A stretch of DNA of 64,000 nucleotides from Floccularia luteovirens (taxonomy: Eukaryota > Basidiomycota > Agaricomycetes > Agaricales > Squamanitaceae), in assembly GCA_009739215.1 (NCBI GenBank), contig VSJF01000005.1, positions 372,001 through 436,000 of the forward strand. The letters run 5' to 3'. The notes beneath the pieces were generated by a model that saw only the letters and a program-made list of their open reading frames with translations, searched no databases and was not told the DNA's origin. Of this stretch, positions 29,001 through 42,396 are shown piece after piece; within the stretch, counting starts at the first letter, position 1, and the number at the start of each line of letters is the position of its first letter. A program made the position numbers and the translations under genes.

Positions 29001-31468
29001 TAAGAGCGAATGCAACCAAGGTTGTTGCAATAACCTCACGAGGATGGTTCTCACCAATTTCTGCAGCAATGGAAGTGGCCATAATATGAAAGAACGGCTA
29101 GAAGAGACGAGCAATTGGTGTTACACTTATTTCATTTCCGTAAAAAGGGTTGGGGTAGTCATAAGGTTCTTGCCCTTCCTACCCATTAAAAATTCCCGAT
29201 ATAGAAAGTCACGTACCACAACCTCAATCATCATGCTCCCATTAGCACCCTTGAAACCACTCCCACCGAGCGAATAGACAAGTTGTGAAACGATTGTTGA
29301 CAAAAAGAAGAGAGAAACGCCCATTGGCCCAAGACCTGCGAAGACTCCAGATGCGGGAAAAATAATCATTCCATCTGTGATGAAATTAGCGCATACATCT
29401 TGCAAACATCAGCAAAAGTTGGACCCGCACAAGATACTCCGTCCAGGACATTCAAGAGACAACCAAGTACCACCGCAGGTATTGCGCCTAACGCAGTGCG
29501 CAGATTGCGCCGGTCACCCACCTTCCTGCCTACATCTACCACACTTCGGATGAATATATGAGACTTCAGATTTTCATCCCCATGAGCGTGTTTTTTTAAC
29601 GAAAAAAAAGGCCACCAGCTCCCCGAACAACTGCTATTACTAATGTGTGTATGTGCGGGATTCCTTTCGGGATCATAACAGTAAGGAAGCAATGGTGTGC
29701 GCTCGCTCGGTGTGAGCGGGCTGGGATCGCGCCAGTGTACGTGAGGTTTTTTTGATTTTGGAGGCTTTTGGTTTGGATGTACTGGTAATAAAGGTTTGGG
29801 TGCACCCATTGTTGGAGACTCTGAAGATAAAGAAGAGTCAGAAGAAGCGATGGATGTCTGTTTGCAAAATGGTGCCTGGGTTGAAGAAGGCTGTGTAGGA
29901 GAAGGTCGGAGGAGAGTGAGGCCAGAAGGCTGAACGCCAGGACGGCCAGGAATAGTTTCCCTTGGAGGGTGTCAGTGACTTGGTAAGACTGTTGAATCAC
30001 GGAGAGGACGTACTCCGATACGGGTAAACGAGGGAAAGGGTTTTGTGTTGGACAAGTTTGCTCCTCTTGAGACAAACGTGAAAGCGAATTCACGTTACCA
30101 TTTGGAAAAGAAGGAGTAATTAGACGTTGGACATCGGTGGGGTTAACACCTGGTTCCGTAAAGTAGGTGTGTTAGAATTTCGTAGCATCGATCAAGATTG
30201 CGTTTTCACCTGAGGGACCACCCGGTGAATTGATTCTGCTCTCATCAGAATGTACTTGACATATCGAGCCTGTATCTGATTTCAAACCTGGCGATCCATT
30301 GGCACGTTCATCCGACGTGCCAATATTATTTTTTACTGGTGATTCAATGGGGACTTTTTCAAGGGAAATGATTAAGTTTCTAAAAAGCTACGCAAATTAG
30401 CGTTACCTGACATACCAGATTCATCTTTTGAGATTGCATCTTGATGCTTTGGTAGAGGGCTGGGGACATCTTGATTTTCGCGTACATCTCCGGTGACGGA
30501 CAAACTGGCGGTGGGGAAGGAAGGATTATGCGGGAAAATGAAATCCTGAGTGAAAGTTGGCTGTCCTGTTCCGGCTGATGTACCGGAGGAACTTATGGGT
30601 CGCGGACCGGGGAACGTGACTACGGTTGCGAGAGACCCTATTGCCATTGGTGTGAGCCCTGACGTAAAGTGTAGGGCAGCATCTAACTATAACTCAGATT
30701 TTGCATTTGCCACAGGTTCCGAATGAATTTTACCATTTGGCGCAGCACTAGTCCCGCCCACTGACGAAGGTGACGAGAATGGCAGAGAAGAGAGTTGCAT
30801 CGTCGTAAGGCGGATAGCATCCGGAGTGTGCGGTGCTAGAGCGTAGCGTGCCGCGGAAAGATTGGATTCGTACCCAGAGTGTGAAAGCGCATTGTAGGAT
30901 TTTGGTTGAAGAAGCCTATGCAACTATCAAATCAGTAAAATTGTTTAAGGAACACATGAAAGCATTATAAATGGTTGGGATGAAAAAGATGTCCGACATG
31001 AGTCCCAAAGTCGAGACAAGGGGGGCAGAGGGAAGTCGGTGGAAGAAATAAAACATAAAGCACGTTTGACGTCAATCTCGTATACAAATTATAGGAATGT
31101 GCTGGAAGTTTGTATAAAAAGCATGGGAAAGATGAAGATAGGGTTAGTTAGGGAGATTATGCGCACCCAGCCCTATGTAAAGGTGAATCGCTCCGCAAGG
31201 GCGTCATACGGGGCCACTCATGAATTTGGTCAAGCGAAGAAATGCGACCTTGTTCAGAATCATCTTCAGGTTGAGTCGGGTAGTCGGGAACGACAGAGAA
31301 CCTTTGGGGGTTGCCGGTCTCTGCGTTGTGAGGAGGCGGTGTAGGAATGGGTAAAGCCTCGGGCTCATGCCCTTGAGCTACGAGATCTGAAATACGACGT
31401 TGCATGTAGCCCAGAATTGAGAAGTGCGCTGGTGAAGGCAATGAAGGGGATTCAGCGTTGCCCGGCAT
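26058..31468 (-). CDS. Vacuolar SulP-family transporter with STAS and cyclic-nucleotide-binding domains (YGR125W/Vsb1-like)
   Basis: This resembles yeast Ygr125w/Vsb1, a vacuolar membrane protein involved in storing basic amino acids. The N-terminus (ATG at 31466-31468) is long and Ser/Pro-rich ([19 protein letters not shown], then [15 protein letters not shown]). The SulP membrane core follows: [19 protein letters not shown] (spliced across a 51-nt intron near 29430), [31 protein letters not shown], then [25 protein letters not shown] region spans about 26870-27180 ([20 protein letters not shown]). The last exons form a cNMP-type beta-roll ([28 protein letters not shown] with the Glu and Arg of the phosphate-binding cassette). 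I followed the SulP core exons and found no frame break. It is divergent from CFIm25, with 275 bp between starts. Confidence 0.85.
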
Positions 31469-31743
31469 TGTCTACTAACGAAATGGAGTAGTTTAAAAAC
31501 TTCCTGGAATAGAATGACCAGGAGATACAGTCAGCAGGAACAAGAAGAAGACAAGGATGGATTCCGGCTGAATCATTATATCACAAACGTTATGTTTCTG
31601 TTATGTTGCAAATTTCTAAAACATTGAGCCATCGCCGTCTCATGTATCATGTGACTAGGCCCTGACAGCGTGGTTCACTCGAGCGCCAATGCCCTCACCG
31701 ACATCCCTTAAAAGTTCTCCTCGTCGCGCACCATCTTATACAA

Positions 31744-33854
<2,111 letters not shown>

Positions 33855-34246
33855 ATGCTTGTAGATGCAGAACAAGTATAATAAAATCGCACGGAAAAGT
33901 ACTTCCATTTCATTTGCACCGAGAATTGTAGCTTCTGCTTTTGATACTATTGGCGTCGGACTTTGTAGTCCATATGGCTTACTCGCATAACCACAAAGGC
34001 ATCATGCCATTTCAACATCTTGTAACCATATCCTAGTTAATGAGGATAATGTATTATATCGGTCCGTAGGTGTGTCCGAATCCCAATCGCAATAGTCGAT
34101 GACGTGGTTCAGAACGCTCAGGTCTAGTTCATTAGATACCTCCGAGTCCTAAAACAAACCTGAGTACCTAAAACCAAAACATCGGAAATTAAAGGTGTGG
34201 GATGCATTTTCTCGCGATGTTTACGTTAACTCGGCCCATCTATGCC

Positions 34247-34262
34247 AAAACGTTAACGTTTT
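34247..34262. repeat. 16 bp perfect palindrome AAAACGTTAACGTTTT
   Basis: The sequence equals its own reverse complement over 16 bases. It could be a dimeric-factor binding site or chance; no flanking gene starts within 2 kb. Confidence 0.6.
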
Positions 34263-36037
34263 AACAGTAGGATAAGGGACCATATGTCTGAAAGTCCGTT
34301 GGAAATTTCCGTTATGTGAAGGATTTGTACTGATAGTTTCTCATGTCAGATAATGTTCTCCAATCAATAAGGAGCCCTTTATCCGTCTATTCTTGGTTTG
34401 CAGTGGAATGTCATGAACACTTGTCACCGAATATAGAGAAAACACATGACACCCACTAACCTGACGGGATGGGTGGAGCCTGTTGAAGGGTTTCTTGCAG
34501 GGGCCCGCTGATATCAGCCACCCGATGTAAGTTTCAATACTATATCCAAGTCGACCAGCGCCGACGGGACCGTCTGTTGGTATTGTCGCAGTCGCAGACA
34601 GGAAACACGGCAAAGACGTGGTAAAAATGTGGTTTTTATTCCTGTATCATTGCAAAAAATAAAACAAGTCCGCTGACTAGGGAAACTGGTGTTTCAGACA
34701 ATCGTTGAAATGTTTCTTCATGCTCAGATTAGACTTCCAGAAAAAAGAAAATCTCACCGTTACAAAGCAAAACCCATAAAGTAATAGTTACGTTCTTCGT
34801 CCGAGACTTCCCTGACCGAAGTGCTGGCATTTTGCTTTAAATGTACCGTTCCTTGTGAACGAACCCTTCGTAAAACATCCTGAGCAGTAAGTTCCAAGAT
34901 AACCTTGAGCCTGCTTAAGCTGGCGGTGAATACTCTGTATACTCAACCACAGCCTGTGTAGTGGTCCCTTGACTTTTCAAATTCAATTCCGCAATAATCT
35001 TATTGGATCCTGACTTGGGCCAGGACTTGGGTATCGTTTGGGTATTAATTAGGGTATACTGCGTTTTGAACTCTCATCCTGTCACAGAATAGCTTCTCTG
35101 TCGCCGAACCGCCACTGCAAGCCCGCATTTTTTCACTACCCCTCACGTTGGAGGATTAGATACTAAACCAGGTGATAGTCTATTCGTGAAAGTACCTTGA
35201 TGGAAATAGAACCTTCGGTCCGGAGGTCCATAACGGCTTCTACTATGTTAAGGGTTCTTGTGGTGGCGAGTTTCTACTCTGCTTACATGTTTGCTCTAAC
35301 CACTGCGCCTTGTTAACGAGCACTCCGAAAAGCAAACATGATGGCGGTTGCGGTGTTGAAAACATCTACAAATCACACTCGTTCACTGGAATAATTTCTT
35401 ACAAGCCGACTAACTACATAATACTCTGCACTCCCTTCTCGAATCTTCCCAATCAAGATCTACACACCACCGAGCCAAGCACTTGGCCCATGGTTATATT
35501 TTTACAAAAACATTCTTTAAATGCGTCTGTGATTACATCAGACGATTCAAATTTTCTTGCTCTGTAACGCAAAATGATGAACAACAAAACTCTCAAATTA
35601 TATGCCTGGCCTCATCCTGTCTTCCGACCTCTGCACTCAAAGCCAAGCTCTGACATACCATCCACCACGCCCAACCGAAAGAACTCCTCCATTGGTCTAG
35701 TATTATTTTTCTTAGGCTTCCATGAGATAGCCACCTGATTCTATAGCTTCCTTTCCAACGGAGATCTCCAATTGACAAACAAAAGATGACGAAATCCTCA
35801 GTTAAGACCTCTTTACTTCCCTTTAGTGCGCGGAAATCTGTTAAGAAGTTATTATATGTGAAGGAATCTATGAAGGTAAAAATCTCGAAATGACCCTGCG
35901 TCACACAAGTATGGTTAAAGGGACATACACTGTAATGAGTTGTTCATTTCCCCAGTGAATCTCACATGGAAATAGACCAGGTACTATCATTTACTCGGTT
36001 TTGCAATCCTACAGAAAAAAATTAAACCACACTCATT

Positions 36038-36073
36038 GAGACCACTGGCATGCTTACCACTGCCAGTGGTCTC
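36038..36073. repeat. 13 bp inverted repeat with 10 nt loop
   Basis: GAGACCACTGGCA (36038-36050) and TGCCAGTGGTCTC (36061-36073) are exact reverse complements flanking a 10-nt loop. The hairpin is not next to a gene end and is followed by an AT-rich tract. Confidence 0.65.
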
Positions 36074-36678
36074 TATATATGTACCTATTGAATATATTTC
36101 TGTCCTTTTGCGATGTTCTCTGTTCTGGAGCTTGTGTGACAGGTTTGCGCGGTCAGTTTATAGAAACCTGATATCTCTCCCCGGACTAGCTATGAAGTAA
36201 ACTTTGAGCCATGATCGCTTTGCAAATGGGGCCAATTAATCAAGTGGTTGTCGGACGTTGAGCTCCAAATTTATCTCTTTGCAAAACCAGGTAAGGAAAT
36301 GGTAGCAATGCCAGATGACGCAGACGTTCCACACAATCATAATTAGAGTGGATTTCGCATTAAGATATAGGAAATAAAGATAGCAGTACATTAGTGCTAC
36401 AATTTTGTTTTTGACTTCATCTATCTAGAATCTTTTGACATGAACATGAACAAGTGAAAGAAAGGAGTGGTACAAAGTGATAGTGGCAAGGAAGTGTTGG
36501 CTCGAATGAATGTGTGCAACCTCTAAGTAATGAATGAAGGTGCATGCCAAAGAATGAGTGATTGTTTTGGGTCGAAAGGGAATGGTGATGATCCGTCCTC
36601 GTGAAGTGGGTACGATGGGACGTCGAGAGATGTGGGTATGAGCAGATAATAGATATGCAAGGGACGCGATGCAGGAGT

Positions 36679-37291
36679 TTATTTCCTTAGGTATACCCAA
36701 GCACCCAGTCCACATCCAACAGCAACGAGAGATAGAACAATGAAAGCGTAGAGACATCGCCTCGCCCATTTGAGCTCAGTCTTGCGCATTTCCATGATAA
36801 TGTGCTCGCGCTCGGCGGGGGTCTTATCAGGGAGCCATGCAGGTGTAGTTTCGTTATCACAATGGGGCTCTCGCAATGGCGAAAGTAGGATGAAGGCTCC
36901 GAACAACCAGAATGGTGGGAACACTGTAATGAAAAAACTGTAAGTCATAATTCGAGCAGATAGTAGAGAGTGAATACTAACAGAATCCGAATTTGAATAG
37001 ATACATAGCGAGCGTGATAGGCTCTGCATAAGGTGTATACGCCGGTAGGTCTGACTCCTCAACGTATGGAGGAAGGATTTCAGATATTCTACGGTCATGA
37101 CGACTCTCGTTTGTGGATGAGGGTGCAAATGTGTAACCGAATTGAGAGTACATCGGATCGATTACGAACTCGAGTGAAGATGTTGAGCGTGGAGAGTACG
37201 TCACGACATTCATTGGTGCAGGTAGAGGGCTATGAGTGCCACTCAGGACATTCTGGGCAGGGGTGATTGAAGATGTGGATGTGCCAGACAT
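36679..37291 (-). CDS. Small membrane protein with two predicted transmembrane segments
   Basis: Not recognised by function. Exon 1 (ATG at 37289-37291) encodes a Ser/Thr/Pro-rich soluble part ending ILPPYVEESDLPAYTPYAEP, then TLAMYLFKFG. After one phase-1 intron the second exon gives LFPPFWLFGAFILLSPL, a first hydrophobic segment. A charged stretch (PAEREHIIMEMRKTELKWARR) follows, then a second hydrophobic segment (AFIVLSLVAVGCGLGAWVYL) and a short basic end. The layout suggests a single-domain membrane protein with a cytosolic PPxY-rich N-terminus. Such PY motifs can bind WW domains of Nedd4-type ubiquitin ligases, but that role is only inferred. Confidence 0.7.
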
Positions 37292-37949
37292 TGTTGTATA
37301 GAATGAGATCTTGTAGACGTAGATCGTTGGTGTAAGTAGCTGCAGGAGGCGCTTGAGGCAAGTCACTGAATAATGGGGTCGACATTGAGAAGCGAAGGCG
37401 GGTTATATACTCTCGCACCAAGAATCTCTCGCACCAATCCAACCGAGTTGGCCTCCACTTCGTCGTCAAGGAAATTCATCCAATTCGGGATGGACCCACA
37501 AGGCCAAATAAATACCAACACAATCCCTCGATTTTGTGTATGTAGCTTGTATCTCTAAAAGTATTCCAAGAATTGAAGCATGAATGCCACAGCAGTACTG
37601 TATGAAGAGCCGGGACCATGCTAATAAATTTTTATAGCCAATTGTCCTGTCACATCTTCCAAGATGGCCAGTGAGATTTTTTAATTACCTTTCAAGGTAA
37701 TAATCAAAAGTACTTTATTGGGTAACTATTGCGCCCCTCTAACCAATCAATTGATTGCACAAAGTCTGCAATCAATCCACTTCTTCCGAACAACAATTGA
37801 ATTATAAATATTCTTTCATGATGGATTGGCTCCAATCATTCCTTTTTTTGAAAGTTTATTCTTAAACTGTAATTAGGATATTCCATTCAACATAGATAAC
37901 GCAATCGTTTCATATCATACTACATCGTTAGGTTGGGAAAAGCAAAGTA
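37292..37949. other. Intergenic
   Basis: AT-rich spacer, presumably the promoter of the membrane protein gene and the 3' flank of the next gene. No coding exon seen. Confidence 0.4.
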
Positions 37950-38579
37950 CTACTTGCCATTTTCTCTCGGAATGACTGGAGAAGGTCCAGACCGAGGGAA
38001 GATCACAGACCCCAGTATTGGAGCTCGCCATTCCGGGGGCAACAGAGTGTTCTTGTTCCAATCATAAGGAGCCAATAAATTCTCATATTGCGAGAGTGGT
38101 TCATGATCGCGAAGAGGAGGTGGAGGCATTCCAGGTGCTTGAGCAGGTAAATGTGCTAACAAGTTAGGCCAAGACTCTTTTCTTGCATTAATTTCGCTCA
38201 AGGGATACTGGGCCGTAATTGGATAACGACCAGAAACTTGACGTTCAGCAGCAATTTTCTCCATAAACTCCTCTCGAGGGTCTACAACAGGTTTTGGTTG
38301 TGGAAGTAATCGGACCTCTTCCTCCATCTGGGCGAGAGCATCTAAGTAGTCTTCCCATTCCTTATCGGGATTGGAGTGACTTGTAACGGAGCGCATCTTT
38401 GCTTTATCGTCCGCCTCTGTCGCTTTCTTTTCTTCTCCATTGTAACGCATATTTAGATAACAGGTAGGCATGTAGCTTCCCCTGGCCAAAATACGAACAT
38501 GAGTCATTTACAAACGGAATGTTTGGATTACTTACGGGTGGGGATCTCTGTTGTTTTTAGCCTGTCGATAAGAAGACAT
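37950..38579 (-). CDS. Hypothetical protein, about 190 residues
   Basis: Not recognised. It begins MSSYRQAKNNRDPHP (ATG at 38577-38579), has one short intron (about 38490-38535), and continues GSYMPTCYLNMRYNGEE. It then gives a hydrophilic protein with an acidic helix (WEDYLDALAQMEEEVRLL), a Pro-rich segment (LPAQAPGMPPPPLRDHEPL) and a C-terminal LLPPEWRAPILGSVIFPRSG. No membrane segment or signal peptide is visible. The long open frame and sensible splice support a real gene. Confidence 0.65.
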
Positions 38580-39536
38580 GTTGTCAGAGATTGCTCGCCA
38601 CAACAGGATCTAAGTCTGTTCCTACTTATGCTCTTCTAATGAGCCACTCATATCGACAACAATGGCGCAAGCGAAAAGGGTTGGGCCCGGGCCACTTGGA
38701 ACCACTGCTCTTTGATATTTACGACCATAATGTAGACTTATTGTTTCCAGTGCCACACCAGAGTTAGAGTGACTACAAGGAACTTAGAGTCACTGAGATG
38801 GCCAGGACTAAGTCATCAATGCATCAACTTGTAAGGAAAAGTTGCTCAACTACCGATTCATCATCAGGACTGCGCATTCACCAAACAACCGTGTTCTCCC
38901 AACAACCTTTATGTTTTCTTGAATGGAAAATGATGGTCACCGGAGTATGTATAGACCGGCCACGTCACAATTTTGAACATCGGGGTCAATGTTTTGAGTA
39001 AGTTGCACCAATAGCAAATTGACCTTCGTCCATCCTTATGATCTACCAGCTGTGTGCAACCGAAAACTTTAAACTTTCTCCTCGGTATTCAATCGAACGA
39101 TCTGCTCTCTCCGAAGTTCGACCATCCGATGTCCGGTGTGATCGATTGAGAACTTGCTCTCTCGGTCGCTTGGTGTGTTCGCGGTAAATAAATAATCACC
39201 GTGCTAAGCTGAAGTATCAGCGCATGGAACTCAGGGGTTGAGTGTCACGTGTTCCAGGCGATCCACGGACAAAGTCTATATTGTTCATCCTTACCCGTAG
39301 TCGAAAGGTTAATGGAGTGGTTCACACAAGGCTGCGTTGGAGATCATGATGATGGCTGTGGTTTAAGGAGAATTCAAAGGGCGCTTCCGGTTACTTATTG
39401 CATTTAGTCTTGACATACAACATATTTATATAAACACCTAGTATCTTATAATAACAAGCAGTTGACAGAATATATTAAGTCAACCTAAGGCTGATCTATA
39501 CCTCTAAACGGATTTTTTTCAACGCATATCATAAAC
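38580..39536. other. Intergenic
   Basis: About 950 bp with no supported gene. A 67-codon ORF at 38798 has no recognised features. Confidence 0.4.
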
Positions 39537-40215
39537 TCAATCACTACGCCTGGTAACCTGGTTGTCCCAATCTTGGGCTGATAAAGTGCGATTCCAAGGG
39601 TCCGAAAATATTCCATCATAGAACGAGCATTCCTGGCGGCGCAGCGATGGTTTGGCACTTGGGATATTTGTGTGGGATGGCTCAGGCTCAGGCCGCGGGG
39701 TATTGCCTGCTGAGCCTGCAATCTCACTGATGGAGGATGTTGGTGTGATTGTTGATGCAGAGGTCGTATTTGTGAGGGATGTCAATAACTCTTTAATCTC
39801 TCCCTCTTCTGGTTCATCTCCCCAATCATCTTCCGAGCCAATCACAACCTCCGTACAGTATATTACACTAGAGGTGGTCCGCCAGACATGTCTGGTCCGT
39901 TTTGGTTCTTCTGGTATGATTTCGGTCGCAGTGCGCTGGAGGGCTTTTGGCCGCCTATTCATTCAAACAACGTCAGAAAAATTGTGGATATAGCCTATAA
40001 AGCACCTACATGACTGATGGAGCGATCTGTTTCCTTTGTGCACGATATATGATATCTTCAGGGCCAGGTCGGATAGCCTCTTGGAGCTCTTCCATCCCTT
40101 GCATGAATAATTGATGGGCCATTGCAGCTTCTTCATCGGTCCATGGCTCAGTAATTTCTACATAGCCAGAGAATGATCGTGACAAATCGCTATCACTAAC
40201 GTTTTGTGAAGACAT
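39537..40215 (-). CDS. Hypothetical acidic protein
   Basis: Not recognised. Exon 1 (ATG at 40213-40215) encodes MSSQNVSDSDLSRSFSG and the acidic WTDEEAAMAHQLFMQGMEEL, a likely helix. A short intron (about 39955-40012) joins it to RPKALQRTATEIIPEEPKRT, then a very acidic run (SEDDWGDEPEEGEIKEL), a Ser/Thr-rich linker and a C-terminal FYDGIFSDPWNRTL. It looks largely disordered. It is probably a real gene because the two frames join well at consensus splice sites. Confidence 0.6.
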
Positions 40216-40751
40216 TTGTGAAGATATGGGTTGGATTTGTGAAGTGACGTATAACTGCGGTCGATTGTTTTGGGTACCAGAAGTCAGCTATTGAACCCCA
40301 ATTTTATACTTTAGTCGTATGTCAAAGCGCGTATATGTGGAGCGTACTTTTGACTTGAGCATAATTGTTCTCTACCTCAGTGGCAACATCACGAGAAGAA
40401 CAATGCATGATAGAATTGTGGCCTGGGCGTAGGGGTGTACGCTTTGACTCCTTTGACCCGAGCATTGTAAGCTGAATTGTGGGAATGGCCCTTGCCTAAG
40501 CACGCTTTCCACTTGAAGATTTCATGTTGGAACGAGGATAACCAGTGTTAGTGAACGTTTGAACAGTGAAGTAGGAATGCGGCAAATGCCTCAACGGTTA
40601 CCTAATTGAAACCCGACCGACGTAAGTGGGGAACAGTGCCATTGCAAGTGCACCACAGTCTGTTAGCTCTTACGCTCTTACATCCCCACTTCTATACTTC
40701 CCCCATAATCTACTAATCGTTCTCTACATTGTTACTCCTTATTCTCATTAT
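40216..40751. other. Divergent promoter region
   Basis: Spacer between the acidic protein gene and the Rab GTPase. No coding exon seen; an ATG at 40626 is in frame upstream of the Rab start but is not needed for the domain. Confidence 0.4.
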
Positions 40752-41750
40752 ATGGCCCCAACATCTGCTGCTGCTCCAGTCAACGTGAAACTACTACTCA
40801 TTGGTAACTCATCAGTGGGCAAGTCAAGTCTCCTTCTACGCTTCTCAGACGAACAATGGCTACCCGAGGATGAGAGCAGTGCGACTATTGGTGTCGATTT
40901 TAGAGTATGTTCATTTCATCTTGTATTGATTTCTCTCCCCCTTTCTTTTGAATTTCAAATAATTTAATGGATAATACTCTATCATGTCGACAATTTTTCT
41001 TTGGGGATGCTGGATTTTTTGATGTGGGGCAACTCGAGCTATCAAGCTGACAAGATTACGCTTATGTAGGTGCATAAGATGGATATCAAAGGAAAGAAGG
41101 TTAAACTTAGCATATGGGTTCGTCATTCTCTCTGGTATAATTGCGATACTCTTTAATCTTTGATCTGCATAGGATACCGCAGGCCAGGAACGATTCCGTA
41201 CGATCACATCATCATACTACAGAGGCGCCCAAGGAATAATTCTAGGTATCAATAATCCACGAGCTTGTAAATGCCACAATTGACGCTACCGGATCTTGAT
41301 TTATCTTTCTAGTATATGATGTTTCAAGTCGTGAAACTTTCGATGCACTTCCAAGATGGTATAGCGAACTAGAAACATATGTATCAAACTCAGTTGTGAA
41401 GATTCTCGTTGGCAATAAACTCGACAAGGTACTGCATATCCCCATCTCCCTCTATAACAATGCGCCTTATCAATTTGTCAATCCAGGAATTCTCCCGTCA
41501 AGTATCAACCACAGAGGCTCAACAATTCGCAACAAGAATGTCCTCCCTCTTCATAGAAACATCCGCAAAGACCGCCATCGGCGTACGTGAGACATTTGAG
41601 GAGGTTGTTTCCAAGATCCTTGATACCCCAGAACTATGGGAACAAACTCAGGCACAAAAGACGAGTGGAGGGAATGGCGGTATGCCAGGAGGTGTTCAAG
41701 TTGTGGACCAGGATGAACGACAACAACAATCGCAAGGATGCTCATGTTAG
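40752..41750 (+). CDS. Rab18-like small GTPase
   Basis: Prenylated GTPase of the Rab18 branch, which acts on ER and lipid-droplet membranes in animals. Start ATG 40752 gives about 15 leader residues, then the P-loop GNSSVGKSS, the switch I TIGVDF, and in the next exons the switch [12 protein letters not shown] followed by YYRGAQG, the NKxD motif in LVGNKLDK and ETSAK as the G5 box. The C-terminus QGCSC has a CXC-type double prenylation site. Short introns split it; frames join cleanly with no lesion. The Rab18 assignment rests on the KILDTPELW and LLLRFSDEQ blocks. Confidence 0.9.
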
Positions 41751-42396
41751 ATTTATGTGAGCCTCCGTCTCTGGAGGGGTTGAGCCATGACTAGACTTAC
41801 TCGGTAATATATGGATTAAGCATCACGGAACCCTCATCTTAGAGCTTGTCGTCAGTAAACATACATACTCAATCGTAATACATGGGCGATATTTTGGACA
41901 ACAATTCCTGTTCTACTGCCCTCGTATGGGTTTTGCTTTGCATCATACACTCATATTTTTGTACATCATGGGATTCCACATTAATTTACGACTGTCGATT
42001 TGCTATATAAACTATCTTCATACAGTATCACAGCATGCGTGTTGATTCTTTGTGGATACCAACCCAACCTGCTAGCTGTGTTGTTTTGCAATCCAAACTG
42101 CCTTTGTATGTAATGAATCCCAGGATTTCGTGCTGAAGAGGTGTATCCTCTCAGTAGTAGAGCATTTCTATCTTGGGACCAGGATGTACTCGTCCAGTTA
42201 TCCATTCACCCGATTCCAACCCCCACACATGAAATCCATGTATGGGACTTGGAACAGTGTGATGGCCTACATTTTTTGGATGAGTAAAAAACACTAATAT
42301 TACATACACTTCAGATCATGAGAGTAGATAAAACGGAAACACATCATAACTTCACCCTTGAAATCTCCTTATCCATTTTCATATTCATCCATGCCT
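41751..42396. other. Intergenic with duplicated DUF4243 3' flank
   Basis: About 42060-42396 matches the 3' flank of the second DUF4243 gene (about 46680-46880), marking the left end of that duplication. No gene was seen. Confidence 0.5.

Larger units (their letters stand above)
33855..36678. other. Gene-poor 2.8 kb region
   Basis: No supported gene. The ORFs at 34341-34613 (minus), 35310-35567 (plus) and 35593-35904 (minus) have no recognised motifs and no splice continuation that I could support. The region holds a 16 bp perfect palindrome (34247-34262), a 13 bp inverted repeat (36038-36073) and, near 36190-36270, a stretch resembling the duplicated MpaB promoter block. Confidence 0.5.

Noticed and set aside
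34341..34613. 90-codon minus-strand ORF
   Set aside because: No recognisable domain, no splice extension and no supporting context.
39485..39993. Overlapping ORFs on both strands across the acidic protein gene
   Set aside because: The plus-strand 113-codon frame and the 80-codon minus frame are shadows of the spliced gene at 39537-40215.
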